A stretch of 64,000 bases of DNA from Parachlamydiales bacterium (GCA_041671045.1 JBAZCF010000003.1:305890-369889); one strand, 5' to 3'. Positions 16,181 to 25,162 are shown, counted from the stretch's first letter. Made by a program: numbers and translations. The notes: generated from the sequence alone by a model not told the origin.

Positions 16181-17524
16181 CTATCTGAATAATCCAAGTG
16201 CATCTAAAAATACTATAACCATTAAAAACGGAGCAGCAATTTTAAAGCAAAACCAAAAATATCCTCTTATCCAAACAGGAGTTCCTTCCGGTAAAAGTTC
16301 TTTGAGGGATGAAGCGGTTCCCCATCTCCATCCGACGAGAACAACGGCGAAAAAACCGCCTAGGGGAATAAGGATATCGCTAGCAAAAGAGCTGACGGCA
16401 TCCAAAATATCCATGCCAAAAATCTGCACATCCTGTAGTAATCCTGCTGCTAATGCACAGGGAATCCCTACGATAAAAGCTGCACTTCCGCAAAGAAGGG
16501 TTGCCGGATGGCGTTTAAAATTCCAGTTTTCTATTAAATAAGCTATTGTCGGTTCCATCGCCGAGATTTGGGAAGTGATTGCCGCTAAGACGACTAACAA
16601 AAAGAATAGGATGGCTAAAAATTGTCCTCCGCCTAAATGTGTGAACACAGTGGGTAGAGTATGAAAGACAAGTCCTGGCCCTGCGTTAGGCTCATGCCCT
16701 GCACCGAAAACAATGGTAAACACCACAGCTGCAGCCATTAATGAAACGACTGTATCCATGATGACAGCAGGAATACAGGTAGTGACAAGATTATCCTTCC
16801 CTTTAATATAGCTGCCGTATGTGACCATTGTTCCTTGCCCTAGGCTCAGAGTAAAAAATGCGTGGCCTAAGGCAGTAATCGCAGCTGCGGGAGTGATGGC
16901 GCTCCAATTTGGTCTTAATAGAAATTCCAATGCTTCCTCTGCACCCGGTAAAGTCAAACCACGAATGAGGAGGATCGTCATCACGATAAAAAGCATGGGC
17001 AATAGGATTTTATTACTTTTTTCAATCCCGTGACGGACGCCGAAGTATAAGATGGCAGTGCTCATCAACATGAATAAGGCGTGGTTAGCTAGAGACCACC
17101 AAGGGTGGCTGACTAATCCGGTAAAATATTCAGCTGCCAAGGCGGTTGATTGAAGGGAAGCTACTGAGCCGCCAATTGAAAGAAAAAGATAGCCTAGCAT
17201 CCAGCCCGCGACGACGCTATAGAAACAACTCACAATAAAGCCGGTTGCAATGGTCATTTTTCCCGCGCCGCCCCACAACTTGCTTCGCCCTAATTTCTCA
17301 AAGGCTCCGCTTGGGCTAGCTTGAGCCGTACGTCCGATCAATACTTCAGCAATGAATACCGGAATGCCAATCATAATTAAAAATAAAAGGTAAATCAGAA
17401 TAAATGCAGCTCCACCATAGTGACCTACGATGTAGGGAAATCGCCAGATATTTGCCAGTCCAATGGCTGATCCTGCCGCAGCAATAATAAATCCTAATCT
17501 TGAACCCCAACTCGCCCTTGCCAT
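16181..17524 (-). CDS. Neurotransmitter:sodium symporter family transporter
   Basis: A 447-residue inner-membrane transporter of the NSS (LeuT-fold) family. TM1 carries the signature GFIIAAAGSAIGLANIWRFPYI (sodium and substrate site); I count 11-12 membrane segments. Bacterial members with this length (TnaT, MhsT, LeuT) import amino acids with sodium. Chlamydia has a comparable gene (CT231). Substrate is not predictable from sequence. It heads a five-gene minus-strand operon with ruvB only 2 bases downstream, an unusual pairing of transport and DNA repair that looks like gene packing rather than shared function. Confidence 0.92.
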   Translation of the reverse strand: MARASWGSRLGFIIAAAGSAIGLANIWRFPYIVGHYGGAAFILIYLLFLIMIGIPVFIAEVLIGRTAQASPSGAFEKLGRSKLWGGAGKMTIATGFIVSCFYSVVAGWMLGYLFLSIGGSVASLQSTALAAEYFTGLVSHPWWSLANHALFMLMSTAILYFGVRHGIEKSNKILLPMLFIVMTILLIRGLTLPGAEEALEFLLRPNWSAITPAAAITALGHAFFTLSLGQGTMVTYGSYIKGKDNLVTTCIPAVIMDTVVSLMAAAVVFTIVFGAGHEPNAGPGLVFHTLPTVFTHLGGGQFLAILFFLLVVLAAITSQISAMEPTIAYLIENWNFKRHPATLLCGSAAFIVGIPCALAAGLLQDVQIFGMDILDAVSSFASDILIPLGGFFAVVLVGWRWGTASSLKELLPEGTPVWIRGYFWFCFKIAAPFLMVIVFLDALGLFR

Positions 17525-17717
17525 TACATCCTCAAAAAAAAATACAAAGTCTCGTACAGGATACCGTACAATAAGGAATAATTGCTAAGAAAAAAGTTAC
17601 AAGAGAGTCTTGCTTTTAAACTTTTTAATGAATTAATATAATTAATTAAATTTCTTAACACAGTATTAACAATAAAAGTGTTAAATAGAATTTCAAGAGT
17701 TATAAATAGAGGATGGT

Positions 17718-18242
17718 ATGTCAGATTTAGTCCAAGATGAAGTTACCAGAGTTACGCGCTCTACAACTACTAAACATGAGCATCAGCCTTCATTAGAAGG
17801 AATACTGATCGGCGTACACAACCAGAACCTTAAAAATATTAAAGATAAGTCTGTAGCAGAATATGCTGCTGTCAGTAAACGCCAGGCTGAAGTCACCTTC
17901 CTACATAAACTTATTGCGGCTATGAACATGGCCACGAATAAAGACGGCGAGATCGACTTCGAGAATAATACCGAATTAAACGAAATGATGGATAAAGCCA
18001 AGAAAATGGGCGTGAAAATTCCTGAAGGCGCTAAGGGTAAGTTTACAAATAGCCAACGCGAAAGTTTTGTCAGCTCCATCCGTGATACGATTAAAGATGA
18101 AACGACACTTATTGAAATGATCATGCAGAAAATCACTAACTTAAACTACGAATTGCATGAATCTTATCAGTGGATGCGTTCGCACAGTAAGACCCTATTT
18201 GATATTATGCGTAGTATAGCATCGAAATTGGTAAACAGGTAA
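17718..18242 (+). CDS. Small helical protein of type III translocator operon (CT863/CT577-like position)
   Basis: A 174-residue hydrophilic, mostly helical protein with no signal peptide or membrane segment. It opens a four-gene operon whose next members are a TPR chaperone and two translocator-like proteins, the order I recall for CT863-CT862-CT861-CT860 in Chlamydia trachomatis. Homology to the first gene is by position and size only. The start follows AGAGGATGGT closely. The central stretch (DKAKKMGVKIPEGAKGKFT, about 93-111) separates two helix-rich halves. A secretion-associated role is inferred from the operon. Confidence 0.72.
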   Translation: MSDLVQDEVTRVTRSTTTKHEHQPSLEGILIGVHNQNLKNIKDKSVAEYAAVSKRQAEVTFLHKLIAAMNMATNKDGEIDFENNTELNEMMDKAKKMGVKIPEGAKGKFTNSQRESFVSSIRDTIKDETTLIEMIMQKITNLNYELHESYQWMRSHSKTLFDIMRSIASKLVNR

Positions 18243-18246
18243 AAGC

Positions 18247-18660
18247 ATGGAAGAAGTTAGGACACAGCCTATAGTCTCCCCTTTTTCACCCGAAGCTGAA
18301 AGTGCCCTTTATGCGGTTGCCTTTGACAACTATAATAATGGACATTACGACCAATCACTTTACCTTTTTAAGTTGTTGACTTGGCAAAATAAAGAGCATC
18401 GCGCAGGATGGATGGGATATGCCGCCTCACTGCAGATGACCAAGCAATATGAGGATGCGATTGCAGCTTATGGTTATGCTGCTCTATTAGATCCAAACGA
18501 TCCCTATGTGCATTTTCATGCGGCAGAATGTTATTTTGCCTTAAAAAATTTAGAGAAGGCTATGCAAGCTTTGAATTCAGCCCTTGCATACTCAAAAAAT
18601 AAAGAATTTAGCGACCAACTGAGTCTCTTAAAACTTTTATGGGCTCAAGGAGGAATATAA
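18247..18660 (+). CDS. SycD/LcrH-family TPR chaperone of translocators
   Basis: A 137-residue class II type III secretion chaperone. Three tandem tetratricopeptide repeats are visible: ALYAVAFDNYNNGHYDQSLYLF, WMGYAASLQMTKQYEDAIAAY (with AALLDPNDPYVHF), and HAAECYFALKNLEKAMQALNSAL. Such chaperones hold the two hydrophobic translocators in the cytoplasm until secretion, and here the two candidate clients are encoded directly downstream. Its stop shares a base with the next start (TAATG). Equivalent to LcrH/Scc2 or Scc3 (CT576 or CT862); the operon order favours the latter. Confidence 0.88.
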   Translation: MEEVRTQPIVSPFSPEAESALYAVAFDNYNNGHYDQSLYLFKLLTWQNKEHRAGWMGYAASLQMTKQYEDAIAAYGYAALLDPNDPYVHFHAAECYFALKNLEKAMQALNSALAYSKNKEFSDQLSLLKLLWAQGGI

Positions 18661-19763
18661 TGCCTGATATTAATGTAAATACATTCGTCAATCCACTTTA
18701 TCATGACAGCATTGGCGATGCGAATAACCCCTTGCCTCATATCACGTTCAAACGCACCCCGAACAAACAGCCTACTCCTTTAGATATTGAGGAAGATCAA
18801 ACAAATGCGACCAGCGAGCTTGTTCAGCACCTGCAAGATCTGAAGAAAACATCTAAACAGCTTAGCTTGTTTGAAGCGCGCTACCGTGAAAGTTCATCCT
18901 CTTATGCAGATGAAAAAGTTGCTGTTTCCGAAGGCAAATTCGCTGTTTCATCATCTACCGATAAAGCCGAGGAAGAGTCATGGGGACGCAAACTCCTCAA
19001 TACAGTGAGCAATTTTTGGAATAGCCTTTTTAGTAAGTCCACTCCTCCGGCAACTACAGAGGAGATTGCTGAAGAAACTCCCGCTGTGCAGCCTTTGCCC
19101 GGCAGGCCCCTTTTAGCAGCGTCTCCTGCGGAGATTAAACAAATTCAACTGGACAAGCTCATCGAAGCGATGGCGCTCGCCCTGCAGCAAATCGACAATG
19201 CAGCAAGGGAAGCCGAAGAAATCATCATGAGAGGTCCGGCCGATGTTGCTCTTGAAAGAGGCTTGAAAGCTCTTATCGATAAGGAAACTCTCTCTTCAAA
19301 AGATTTGACGCATAGAATTATCGAACTCCAAAACATTACCTCTGATCAGCTTAAGCAACTTAGAGAACAACTTATGGATGTGCGTCAACGCCTAGACAGA
19401 AATGTGGACGTATCCAATACCTTGGGTTGGATCAATATGGGTACAACGGCTGTTGTCCTACTTTCCGGTGCAGCTATATTCCTTACAGGCGGCGGTTCTG
19501 CGGTGCTTTCCTCCATTAGTTTATTTGGAGGCGCTGCTGATGGTGTGGGCACAATCTATAAAAGCTCCGTCGACACCAATGTCAATAAGCAAAAAGGCGA
19601 AATTCAATATATCGCCACATCAAAACACCTTTTGAATACCAAGGTTGATACCAACCTTAATGATATGGAATTGTTTTCAAAGGCAATCCATAGCAATAAC
19701 GAGAAACTTATTGAACTTGCTGCTATCAAGCGGGATGCTTGCAGGCAATTTCTGCAGCAGTAA
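18660..19763 (+). CDS. CopB-like type III translocator
   Basis: A 367-residue protein with a long polar N-terminus, coiled-coil-prone helices (about 160-250, KLIEAMALALQQIDNAAREAEE), and one strongly hydrophobic region at about 262-300 (TAVVLLSGAAIFLTGGG then SVLSSISLFGGA), which could make one membrane segment or a hairpin as in YopB/CopB. A second helical region follows. AGGAGG seven bases before the ATG at 18660 fixes the start. Position after the LcrH-like chaperone and the hydrophobic pair make a pore-forming translocator likely. Confidence 0.78.
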   Translation: MPDINVNTFVNPLYHDSIGDANNPLPHITFKRTPNKQPTPLDIEEDQTNATSELVQHLQDLKKTSKQLSLFEARYRESSSSYADEKVAVSEGKFAVSSSTDKAEEESWGRKLLNTVSNFWNSLFSKSTPPATTEEIAEETPAVQPLPGRPLLAASPAEIKQIQLDKLIEAMALALQQIDNAAREAEEIIMRGPADVALERGLKALIDKETLSSKDLTHRIIELQNITSDQLKQLREQLMDVRQRLDRNVDVSNTLGWINMGTTAVVLLSGAAIFLTGGGSAVLSSISLFGGAADGVGTIYKSSVDTNVNKQKGEIQYIATSKHLLNTKVDTNLNDMELFSKAIHSNNEKLIELAAIKRDACRQFLQQ

Positions 19764-19775
19764 AGGAGAAAAATT

Positions 19776-20588
19776 ATGCCGGATAATACTACTAAAGCAT
19801 CAACACACGCTTATATTCCCCAGGGGCAATCGAATGGGCCCACATTATATCATAAAAACAGCGATGTGGAATTCAATGATCCAGTAAAACCCATAAAAAT
19901 TAAGATTCGTGGCGAAGAATACGTTCTGCCTACTAAAACGAACGAGCAAAAACAAGAGATGCGCAACAATGCGACTTTCATAAGCAATATTACTGATAAT
20001 GATGAATTTACTGCAAAAGAGCAGATCGACCACCTAATTAAAACGTATATGGAAAAGATTTTCTCATATGGTAATCATGATCATGCGGATTTTGAGAGTA
20101 TGTCGCGAGATGTTCACATCCTACTTTTGTTAAATGCCAGTAAGGATGGAGCTTCAGCTAAAGATCTGCAAGATATCGCTGAGCTGAATGTGTTGGTTTA
20201 CCGTGAGAAGAACAAGGACCTGCATAACAGTAATATTAAACTGTTTCTGGGCGGTGCTGCTGGCGTTGCCATGTTGGGAGGGTCAGTTTATGGTATACAA
20301 GCCATTGCGAGGGGCCTAGTAAATTCAAAACAAATAGTACAGACAGCTAACTTAATCATCCAAGGTTCAAGTGGAGTGAAGTCTATTGAAGCTATCCACG
20401 ATTCGCGTAATGAAGGCGAGAAAGTCTGGGTGAATGCAACTCAACGTATTGACCAAGAGAAGGAAGCGCAGCATCGCGACGACGTGAAGCAGGCATTAAA
20501 TATGCAGCAAGGCACGATTCAAAAACTTTCACAGTTGCGCCAGAACGAATTCCAAACAAAACAGGGATTCGTCCGCAACAACTTCTAA
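19776..20588 (+). CDS. CopD-like type III translocator
   Basis: A 270-residue protein, polar except for one hydrophobic stretch (LFLGGAAGVAMLGGSVYGIQAIARGL, about 154-180), with helices on both sides and an amphipathic C-terminal region (about 215-265). This one-segment layout fits YopD/CopD, partner of the CopB-like protein before it. AAGGAG precedes the ATG; spacing from the previous stop is 12 bases. The gene ends the operon at a strong hairpin. Confidence 0.75.
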   Translation: MPDNTTKASTHAYIPQGQSNGPTLYHKNSDVEFNDPVKPIKIKIRGEEYVLPTKTNEQKQEMRNNATFISNITDNDEFTAKEQIDHLIKTYMEKIFSYGNHDHADFESMSRDVHILLLLNASKDGASAKDLQDIAELNVLVYREKNKDLHNSNIKLFLGGAAGVAMLGGSVYGIQAIARGLVNSKQIVQTANLIIQGSSGVKSIEAIHDSRNEGEKVWVNATQRIDQEKEAQHRDDVKQALNMQQGTIQKLSQLRQNEFQTKQGFVRNNF

Positions 20589-20593
20589 TCAGT

Positions 20594-20640
20594 ACGGCAA
20601 GGTTATTTCGCGATAATCTTGCCGTCTTTGTTTTCTTTCT
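20594..20640 (+). terminator. Terminator of the translocator operon
   Basis: ACGGCAAGGTTAT pairs with ATAATCTTGCCGT (13 bp, one G-T pair, loop TTCGCG; 20594-20625), followed by a T-rich run CTTTGTTTTCTTTC. It overlaps the 3' end of the convergent methyltransferase gene. Confidence 0.8.
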
Positions 20641-21328
20641 TATTTTTCACAAAAATATTGGCTTCCGAGATTCCCCACGGAAAATCCGTATCGAAAGATG
20701 CCAACTTTTTCCACTGCGATCTTTCGGAGGGGTAATCCCCTGTTAAAGTCATATTAATCGCGATGACTTTGGTATTTTCCGGCAGCTGATCAAAAAGCCG
20801 TATAAGCTGCGCAATTTCATGGTTTTCTGAAAGTGTTGCATCAATATAGTATACAGTACCTTCAGGCCATTTTTCCACTAGGAAATCCTGACAGACGAAC
20901 TCTATATTCTTTAAGTTCTGTTTTTGAACGATCCTATTTGCTATCTCAATAAAGGGAGGAACAATATCCAAGCCGATCGTACGACATTTTTTGAAGGCGT
21001 AAGCCCAGAAACACGTCCTTCCCCTTCCACACCCTAACTCTACGTAAACGTCTTGAGGTGTAACACCTGCGGTATTCAACAACATTTCAAAAGCTGTCAA
21101 ATATGTTTCGCCATATTGATAAATATCTGTAGCGTTTTGATCTTTCATAAACTGCTTATGGATTCTGAAGGCGCTTTTGAAGAAATAGGCTTTGACTATA
21201 GCTAAATCTGCTTTTCTGAATACGTTATTGGAATAGTAGCGGTAGGCGACTTTAATGAACTCTTTCGCATTCTTGTACGAGATATAGAGATTAAGCAGCA
21301 AAAGCTGCGGGATTTCTAGTATCTTCAT
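20603..21328 (-). CDS. Class I SAM-dependent methyltransferase
   Basis: A 241-residue protein whose SAM-binding motif I is VYVELGCGRGRTCFW (about 92-106), followed by the acidic motif II CRTIGLDIVPPFIE and DFLVEKWPEGTVYYIDAT. The first 80 residues are basic and aromatic, with a hydrophobic start (PQLLLLNLYISY), suggesting a peripheral association with the membrane. Substrate unknown. It overlaps the mgtE stop by 4 bases (ATGA), so both come from one transcript. Confidence 0.85.
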   Translation of the reverse strand: MKILEIPQLLLLNLYISYKNAKEFIKVAYRYYSNNVFRKADLAIVKAYFFKSAFRIHKQFMKDQNATDIYQYGETYLTAFEMLLNTAGVTPQDVYVELGCGRGRTCFWAYAFKKCRTIGLDIVPPFIEIANRIVQKQNLKNIEFVCQDFLVEKWPEGTVYYIDATLSENHEIAQLIRLFDQLPENTKVIAINMTLTGDYPSERSQWKKLASFDTDFPWGISEANIFVKNKKENKDGKIIAK

Positions 21329-22788
21329 AAGAGTAGACTGTAAACGATCCAGGAAACCAAAAAGAAGATCATTGTCGAAAGCACATCGTTAAATGCAGTG
21401 ACAATAGGACCTGAAGCAATTGCAGGGTCGATACGGCACCGTGCAAAGAAGAACGGAAGGAAAGAACCTAGCGAAGTTGCCGTCATGCAGGCACCGAAGA
21501 GTCCAAAGGCGATTGTAATGGCTATACGTATAGGATTTTCGAGTGTGTGATGTACAAATCCCATCAAAAAGAAAACAATAATACCGCAAAAAAGTCCGAA
21601 GACAGTCGCGATCATTAGTCCAATACCTAATTCACGCCGGATCGCTTCATTGACCGACCTTTTAGAAAACTCACCGGTTGAAATACCACGGACAAGGATT
21701 GTACTGCACTGCAAACCGACATTCCCTGACATGCCTGTGATTAGGGGCACGAAGAATGGTAGGATTGCAAACCATACCTTATCCGCTAATGTATGCATTG
21801 CTGTAGAGCTGATCAAGCCTGCAAAAAGGGTAACGATAAGCCAGGGAGCACGCCAGAGAAATCTTTTAAAATTAGGCTCTCTTTCACTGACATCCTCCGC
21901 AGTACCTGCAAACGTCGCTATGGTATCGTCAGCAATATCTTCCATTGCTTCTACCACGTCTTCATAGGTGATGACACCCAAAATATGGTGCGTCAGAGGA
22001 TCAACAACAGGAAGTGCGGGATCTTTATAGCGAACTACCGTATCAACCACTTCATCCCGTGATGTGTCGGATGTGACAGTATGCAAAATAGGACGCATTA
22101 CCTGGCGGATCGGTAAATCGGGAGGGTTGACAATAAGATTACGCGCCGGAACATAGCCTATCAACTCGTTATCATTATTTAGGACGAAGATTCTGCGTGT
22201 TAGCTCTATGCCGGGATGGGAACGGATATGGGTAGAGACTTCACCAATAGTTGTATTCAAATTAAAGGAGAAATACTCGTTTGTCATAATACGCCCGGCG
22301 CTATGGCGGTCATGCGCTTGCAATTCGCGGATGCGCTGTGCTTTTTTGGGCTCAAGTAGTTCTAAGATACGTTTAAGGCGTTTGTTTGTTAAATCATCCA
22401 GCATGGATACGGCCTCATCAGGAGGCATGTGCTCCACTAGCTTTTTAATCTCTTCATCATCTATTTCCCTAAAAATAGCGGTACGAGTGCTGGATCCCGT
22501 ATTGATCATAAAAATTATCTTTGCGTGCTGGTCGGGTAAATTTTCATAAACAACGGCACGGGCTTGCGATGGCAAACGAGTAACTGCATAAGCTAAGTCA
22601 ATAGGATCATGCTCGCTGGCAATTTTGGCGACGTTATGTAGAAAGACTTGAGATGTTTGCTTATGAAAAGCACGCTCTAGTTTTTCGTTTAGCTCGTCAT
22701 CCAACAAGGAAGTCCTTGAATCCAGGAGGTTGCTCACTATGGGTTGGACTTCTACTATTTGATCTTCCTTATTCCATTGTGATTCCAA
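21325..22788 (-). CDS. mgtE: MgtE-family magnesium transporter (first copy)
   Basis: A 487-residue MgtE with the full order: N-terminal helical domain (about 30-150), two CBS domains (about 160-290; DPLTHHILGVITYEDVVEAMEDI closes the second), then five membrane segments (about 325-487). The pore signature reads GMSGNVGLQCSTILVRGISTGE, a variant of GGNAGSQ. The CBS and N domains sense cytoplasmic Mg2+ and gate the channel. The start codon is TTG with AGAGG five bases upstream; an in-frame stop lies shortly before and no early ATG exists. Confidence 0.93.
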   Translation of the reverse strand: MESQWNKEDQIVEVQPIVSNLLDSRTSLLDDELNEKLERAFHKQTSQVFLHNVAKIASEHDPIDLAYAVTRLPSQARAVVYENLPDQHAKIIFMINTGSSTRTAIFREIDDEEIKKLVEHMPPDEAVSMLDDLTNKRLKRILELLEPKKAQRIRELQAHDRHSAGRIMTNEYFSFNLNTTIGEVSTHIRSHPGIELTRRIFVLNNDNELIGYVPARNLIVNPPDLPIRQVMRPILHTVTSDTSRDEVVDTVVRYKDPALPVVDPLTHHILGVITYEDVVEAMEDIADDTIATFAGTAEDVSEREPNFKRFLWRAPWLIVTLFAGLISSTAMHTLADKVWFAILPFFVPLITGMSGNVGLQCSTILVRGISTGEFSKRSVNEAIRRELGIGLMIATVFGLFCGIIVFFLMGFVHHTLENPIRIAITIAFGLFGACMTATSLGSFLPFFFARCRIDPAIASGPIVTAFNDVLSTMIFFLVSWIVYSLLL

Positions 22789-22847
22789 AGCAACCTCTTT
22801 ATCTCATTTGATTACAGTATGCAGTAGAGCAGACAAAATTTCCAGGA

Positions 22848-22876
22848 TTGACAAAGTCCTAGTGAAGATATATAAT
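22848..22876 (+). promoter_or_regulatory. Consensus sigma-70 promoter of the TetR gene
   Basis: TTGACA (22848-22853), a 17-base spacer and TATAAT (22871-22876) make a perfect consensus promoter. A transcript would start near 22883, downstream of the ATG at 22875, so translation from that codon is excluded. Confidence 0.8.
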
Positions 22877-22904
22877 GAGCGCTTACTTAATGAGTGAATA
22901 CTTA
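22875..22904. repeat. Two tandem 15-base repeats at the TetR start region, possible operator
   Basis: ATGAGCGCTTACTTA (22875-22889) and ATGAGTGAATACTTA (22890-22904) match at 11 of 15 positions and cover the predicted transcription start. An imperfect 15-base palindrome (TTACTTAATGAGTGA, 22883-22897) lies across their junction. Placement is right for autorepression by the TetR protein. Confidence 0.4.
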
Positions 22905-22910
22905 ACACCT

Positions 22911-23492
22911 ATGAGCAAGCGCAGCCAGCAAAAGTCAGATACCCGACACCTTATTATTGATAATGCACATATGCTTTTTTCTGCCTATGGTTTCACCGCG
23001 ACACCGACCTTAGATATCGCAAAACAGGCAGGAATATCACATGGAAGTATCTTTGCTCATTTTAATACTCGTGAAGATCTGATTGTTTCAGTAGTGGATG
23101 CATTTGCGTTTAAGCTGAAAGAAAAATTCGAAGAGCTGCAAATACAACACCCCTCCTTTAGTGCATTTTTAGAAGCTCATCTGCATGTCATGGAAGAATT
23201 CGAGCCCTTATACTCTCGCTTAATAGCTGAAGAGGCTATACTTCCTAAGGAAATTTCCCAACAGCTTGTTTTGTTACAGGGCGGAATTGCCAAATATTTT
23301 CATGCATCCCTTCAGGAAGATCCTTCTATACTCAAAGACCGACTTCCCCCCTCCTCATTTATTTTCAACTTGTGGATCGGACTTTTACATTATTATCTCA
23401 CACGTAAATCATATTTTATTGAGGAAGGGTCCTTATTCAAAATAAAAGGCCCTGAAATCATACATCACTTTCTCCAACTTATAAGGAAATAA
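22911..23492 (+). CDS. TetR-family transcriptional regulator
   Basis: A 193-residue regulator. The helix-turn-helix is clear (TPTLDIAKQAGISHGSIFAHFNTREDLI, about 29-56), preceded by HLIIDNAHMLFSAYGF. The ligand domain (about 65-193) is unconserved. I choose the ATG at 22911 because the two upstream in-frame ATGs lie at the -10 box (22875) and within about 7 bases of the predicted transcript start (22890). It is followed at once by a zinc-ribbon gene and then mgtE; divergent from the other mgtE. TetR proteins usually repress themselves and neighbours; the ligand is unknown. Few transcription factors survive in obligate intracellular chlamydiae, which makes this one notable. Confidence 0.9.
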   Translation: MSKRSQQKSDTRHLIIDNAHMLFSAYGFTATPTLDIAKQAGISHGSIFAHFNTREDLIVSVVDAFAFKLKEKFEELQIQHPSFSAFLEAHLHVMEEFEPLYSRLIAEEAILPKEISQQLVLLQGGIAKYFHASLQEDPSILKDRLPPSSFIFNLWIGLLHYYLTRKSYFIEEGSLFKIKGPEIIHHFLQLIRK

Positions 23493-23493
23493 T

Positions 23494-23760
23494 ATGGACA
23501 ACCAAAAATGTAGTTCTTGTCAATCCTGTGGCATGCCGCTTATGGATTCTAAAGATTATAGAGTAAAGTCGGACGGCATAAAATTTTGCCTCCACTGCTT
23601 GAATGAAGACGAGTCTTTAAAAACATTTGAAGAAGTAGTTCAAGGAACAGCCGGATATTTAGAATCAAGTCAAGGTCTTAGTAAATCTGCTGCCTACGAT
23701 ACAGCTAAAAGTATGATCACTAAAATGCCCGCATGGAAAGACAAAAAACACGTGAATTGA
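23494..23760 (+). CDS. Small zinc-ribbon protein
   Basis: An 88-residue protein with a compact zinc ribbon: CSSCQSCGMPL (about 6-16) and FCLHCLNED (about 32-40), giving two CxxC knuckles. The C-terminal half (SAAYDTAKSMITKMPAWK) matches the tail of putative zinc-ribbon proteins often found alone or attached to AraC-like effector domains. Role unknown. It begins 1 base after the TetR stop, with AAGGAA upstream, so it is co-transcribed with the regulator and may assist it. Confidence 0.82.
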   Translation: MDNQKCSSCQSCGMPLMDSKDYRVKSDGIKFCLHCLNEDESLKTFEEVVQGTAGYLESSQGLSKSAAYDTAKSMITKMPAWKDKKHVN

Positions 23761-23803
23761 TTCACCATTCTGATATAGTAAAATTATTATTTGGATTTAT
23801 ACT

Positions 23804-25162
23804 ATGTCGGATACGAGTCAAGAGACTGCTCTCCCCCTTTCTGAACGCATTGCAGAGTTGGCAGACCATTATCCTATGGATGCGGCTCAGGAGCTGGAAC
23901 AGCACCCCTTGGATGAGCAGCTGCTTGCTATCAAGCTGCTGCCTCACGCAAAAGCAGTCAGCGTTTTTGAATATCTTCCCTTCACAATCCAACAAGACAT
24001 ACTCAATCACTTAGGCTCTGACTATGCAGCCAGCATATTAAATGACCTTTCTCCGGACGATAGAACTGCATTTTTAGAAGAATTATCCATAGAAGTCAGT
24101 TCTAAACTCCTAAAATATCTTTCGCGGGATGAACGCGCAATGGCAATCAAGCTCCTGGGCTATCCGGAAGGTAGTGTAGGAAGATTGATGACCCCTGATT
24201 ATTTAGCTGTAGAGCCTAACTGGTCTGTCCGCAAAGTGATGGAGTTTATCCGTGAGAATGGAAAGGATACTGAAACGTTAAACGTTATTTACGTCGTTGA
24301 TAAAGAGGGTAAGCTTATTGACGATCTGAGGATAAGGGAGTTATTGTTAGCTCCTCTGGATAGTAGTGTCAAGGATATCTCTGATGATAAATATGTCGCC
24401 TTGTCCGTTTATGAAACAGAAGAAGATGTTGTTAAAACCTTCAGAAAATATAACCGTACGGCTTTACCTGTTGTCAACGAGTCAGAAAAAATCTTAGGCA
24501 TTGTTACCTTGGATGACATCCTCCAAGTTGTTGAAGAAGTCGACACTGAAGACATTCAGAAAATCGGGGGTACCTCCGCACTCGATGATCCCTATATGCA
24601 AATCTCCTTTTTTGACTTGATGAAGAAAAGAGCAGGCTGGCTTACACTACTATTCATGGGAGAAATGCTGACAGCTTCGGCGATGGGATATTTTGAGGAG
24701 GAGATCTCTAAGGCTGTTGTTTTGGCTCTATTCCTTCCACTTATCATCTCCAGTGGAGGCAATGCAGGCTCTCAAGCCTCTACCCTGGTAATTCGAGCCT
24801 TAGCTCTGGGAGAAGTCACATTCAAAAATGCGTGGCAGATCATCCGAAGGGAATTCTTCGCAGGATTATTCCTAGGTTCGATTTTAGGTATCATCGGCTT
24901 CCTAAGGATAGCCTCTTGGGCCCTGTTTACCGATATGTATGGTCCACACTGGGCACTCATTGGATTTACGGTGTGCTTTTCTTTAATAGGTGTAGTTTTA
25001 TGGGGATCTTTAAGCGGGGTGTTATTCCCGCTCGTTCTAGAAAAATTAGGATTTGACCCGGCCGCATCGTCGGCACCGTTCGTGGCTACGATGGTCGATG
25101 TGACCGGAGTCATTATTTATTTCACTTTAGCGATACTATTTCTCCAGGGAACATTGCTCTAA
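23804..25162 (+). CDS. mgtE: MgtE-family magnesium transporter (second copy)
   Basis: A 452-residue MgtE with N domain (about 10-125), tandem CBS domains (about 130-255; ILGIVTLDDILQVVEEV) and five membrane segments (about 285-452). Its pore signature SSGGNAGSQASTLVIRALALGE is canonical, unlike the first copy. The two are clearly separate subfamilies, not a recent duplication. It lies 43 bases after the zinc-ribbon gene on the same strand. Together with the divergent copy it frames the regulator pair, so regulation of divalent-metal uptake is a reasonable inference. Confidence 0.94.
   Translation: MSDTSQETALPLSERIAELADHYPMDAAQELEQHPLDEQLLAIKLLPHAKAVSVFEYLPFTIQQDILNHLGSDYAASILNDLSPDDRTAFLEELSIEVSSKLLKYLSRDERAMAIKLLGYPEGSVGRLMTPDYLAVEPNWSVRKVMEFIRENGKDTETLNVIYVVDKEGKLIDDLRIRELLLAPLDSSVKDISDDKYVALSVYETEEDVVKTFRKYNRTALPVVNESEKILGIVTLDDILQVVEEVDTEDIQKIGGTSALDDPYMQISFFDLMKKRAGWLTLLFMGEMLTASAMGYFEEEISKAVVLALFLPLIISSGGNAGSQASTLVIRALALGEVTFKNAWQIIRREFFAGLFLGSILGIIGFLRIASWALFTDMYGPHWALIGFTVCFSLIGVVLWGSLSGVLFPLVLEKLGFDPAASSAPFVATMVDVTGVIIYFTLAILFLQGTLL

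Noticed and set aside
17631..17647. Perfect AT palindrome AATTAAT-ATA-ATTAATT ahead of the translocator operon
   Set aside because: Pure A/T and expected by chance in such AT-rich DNA; a TATAAT overlaps it but no good -35 box is at proper spacing.
22875..22910. Earlier ATG starts of the TetR protein (MSAYLMSEYL)
   Set aside because: The first lies at the -10 box and upstream of the predicted transcript start; the second leaves only about 7 bases of leader.
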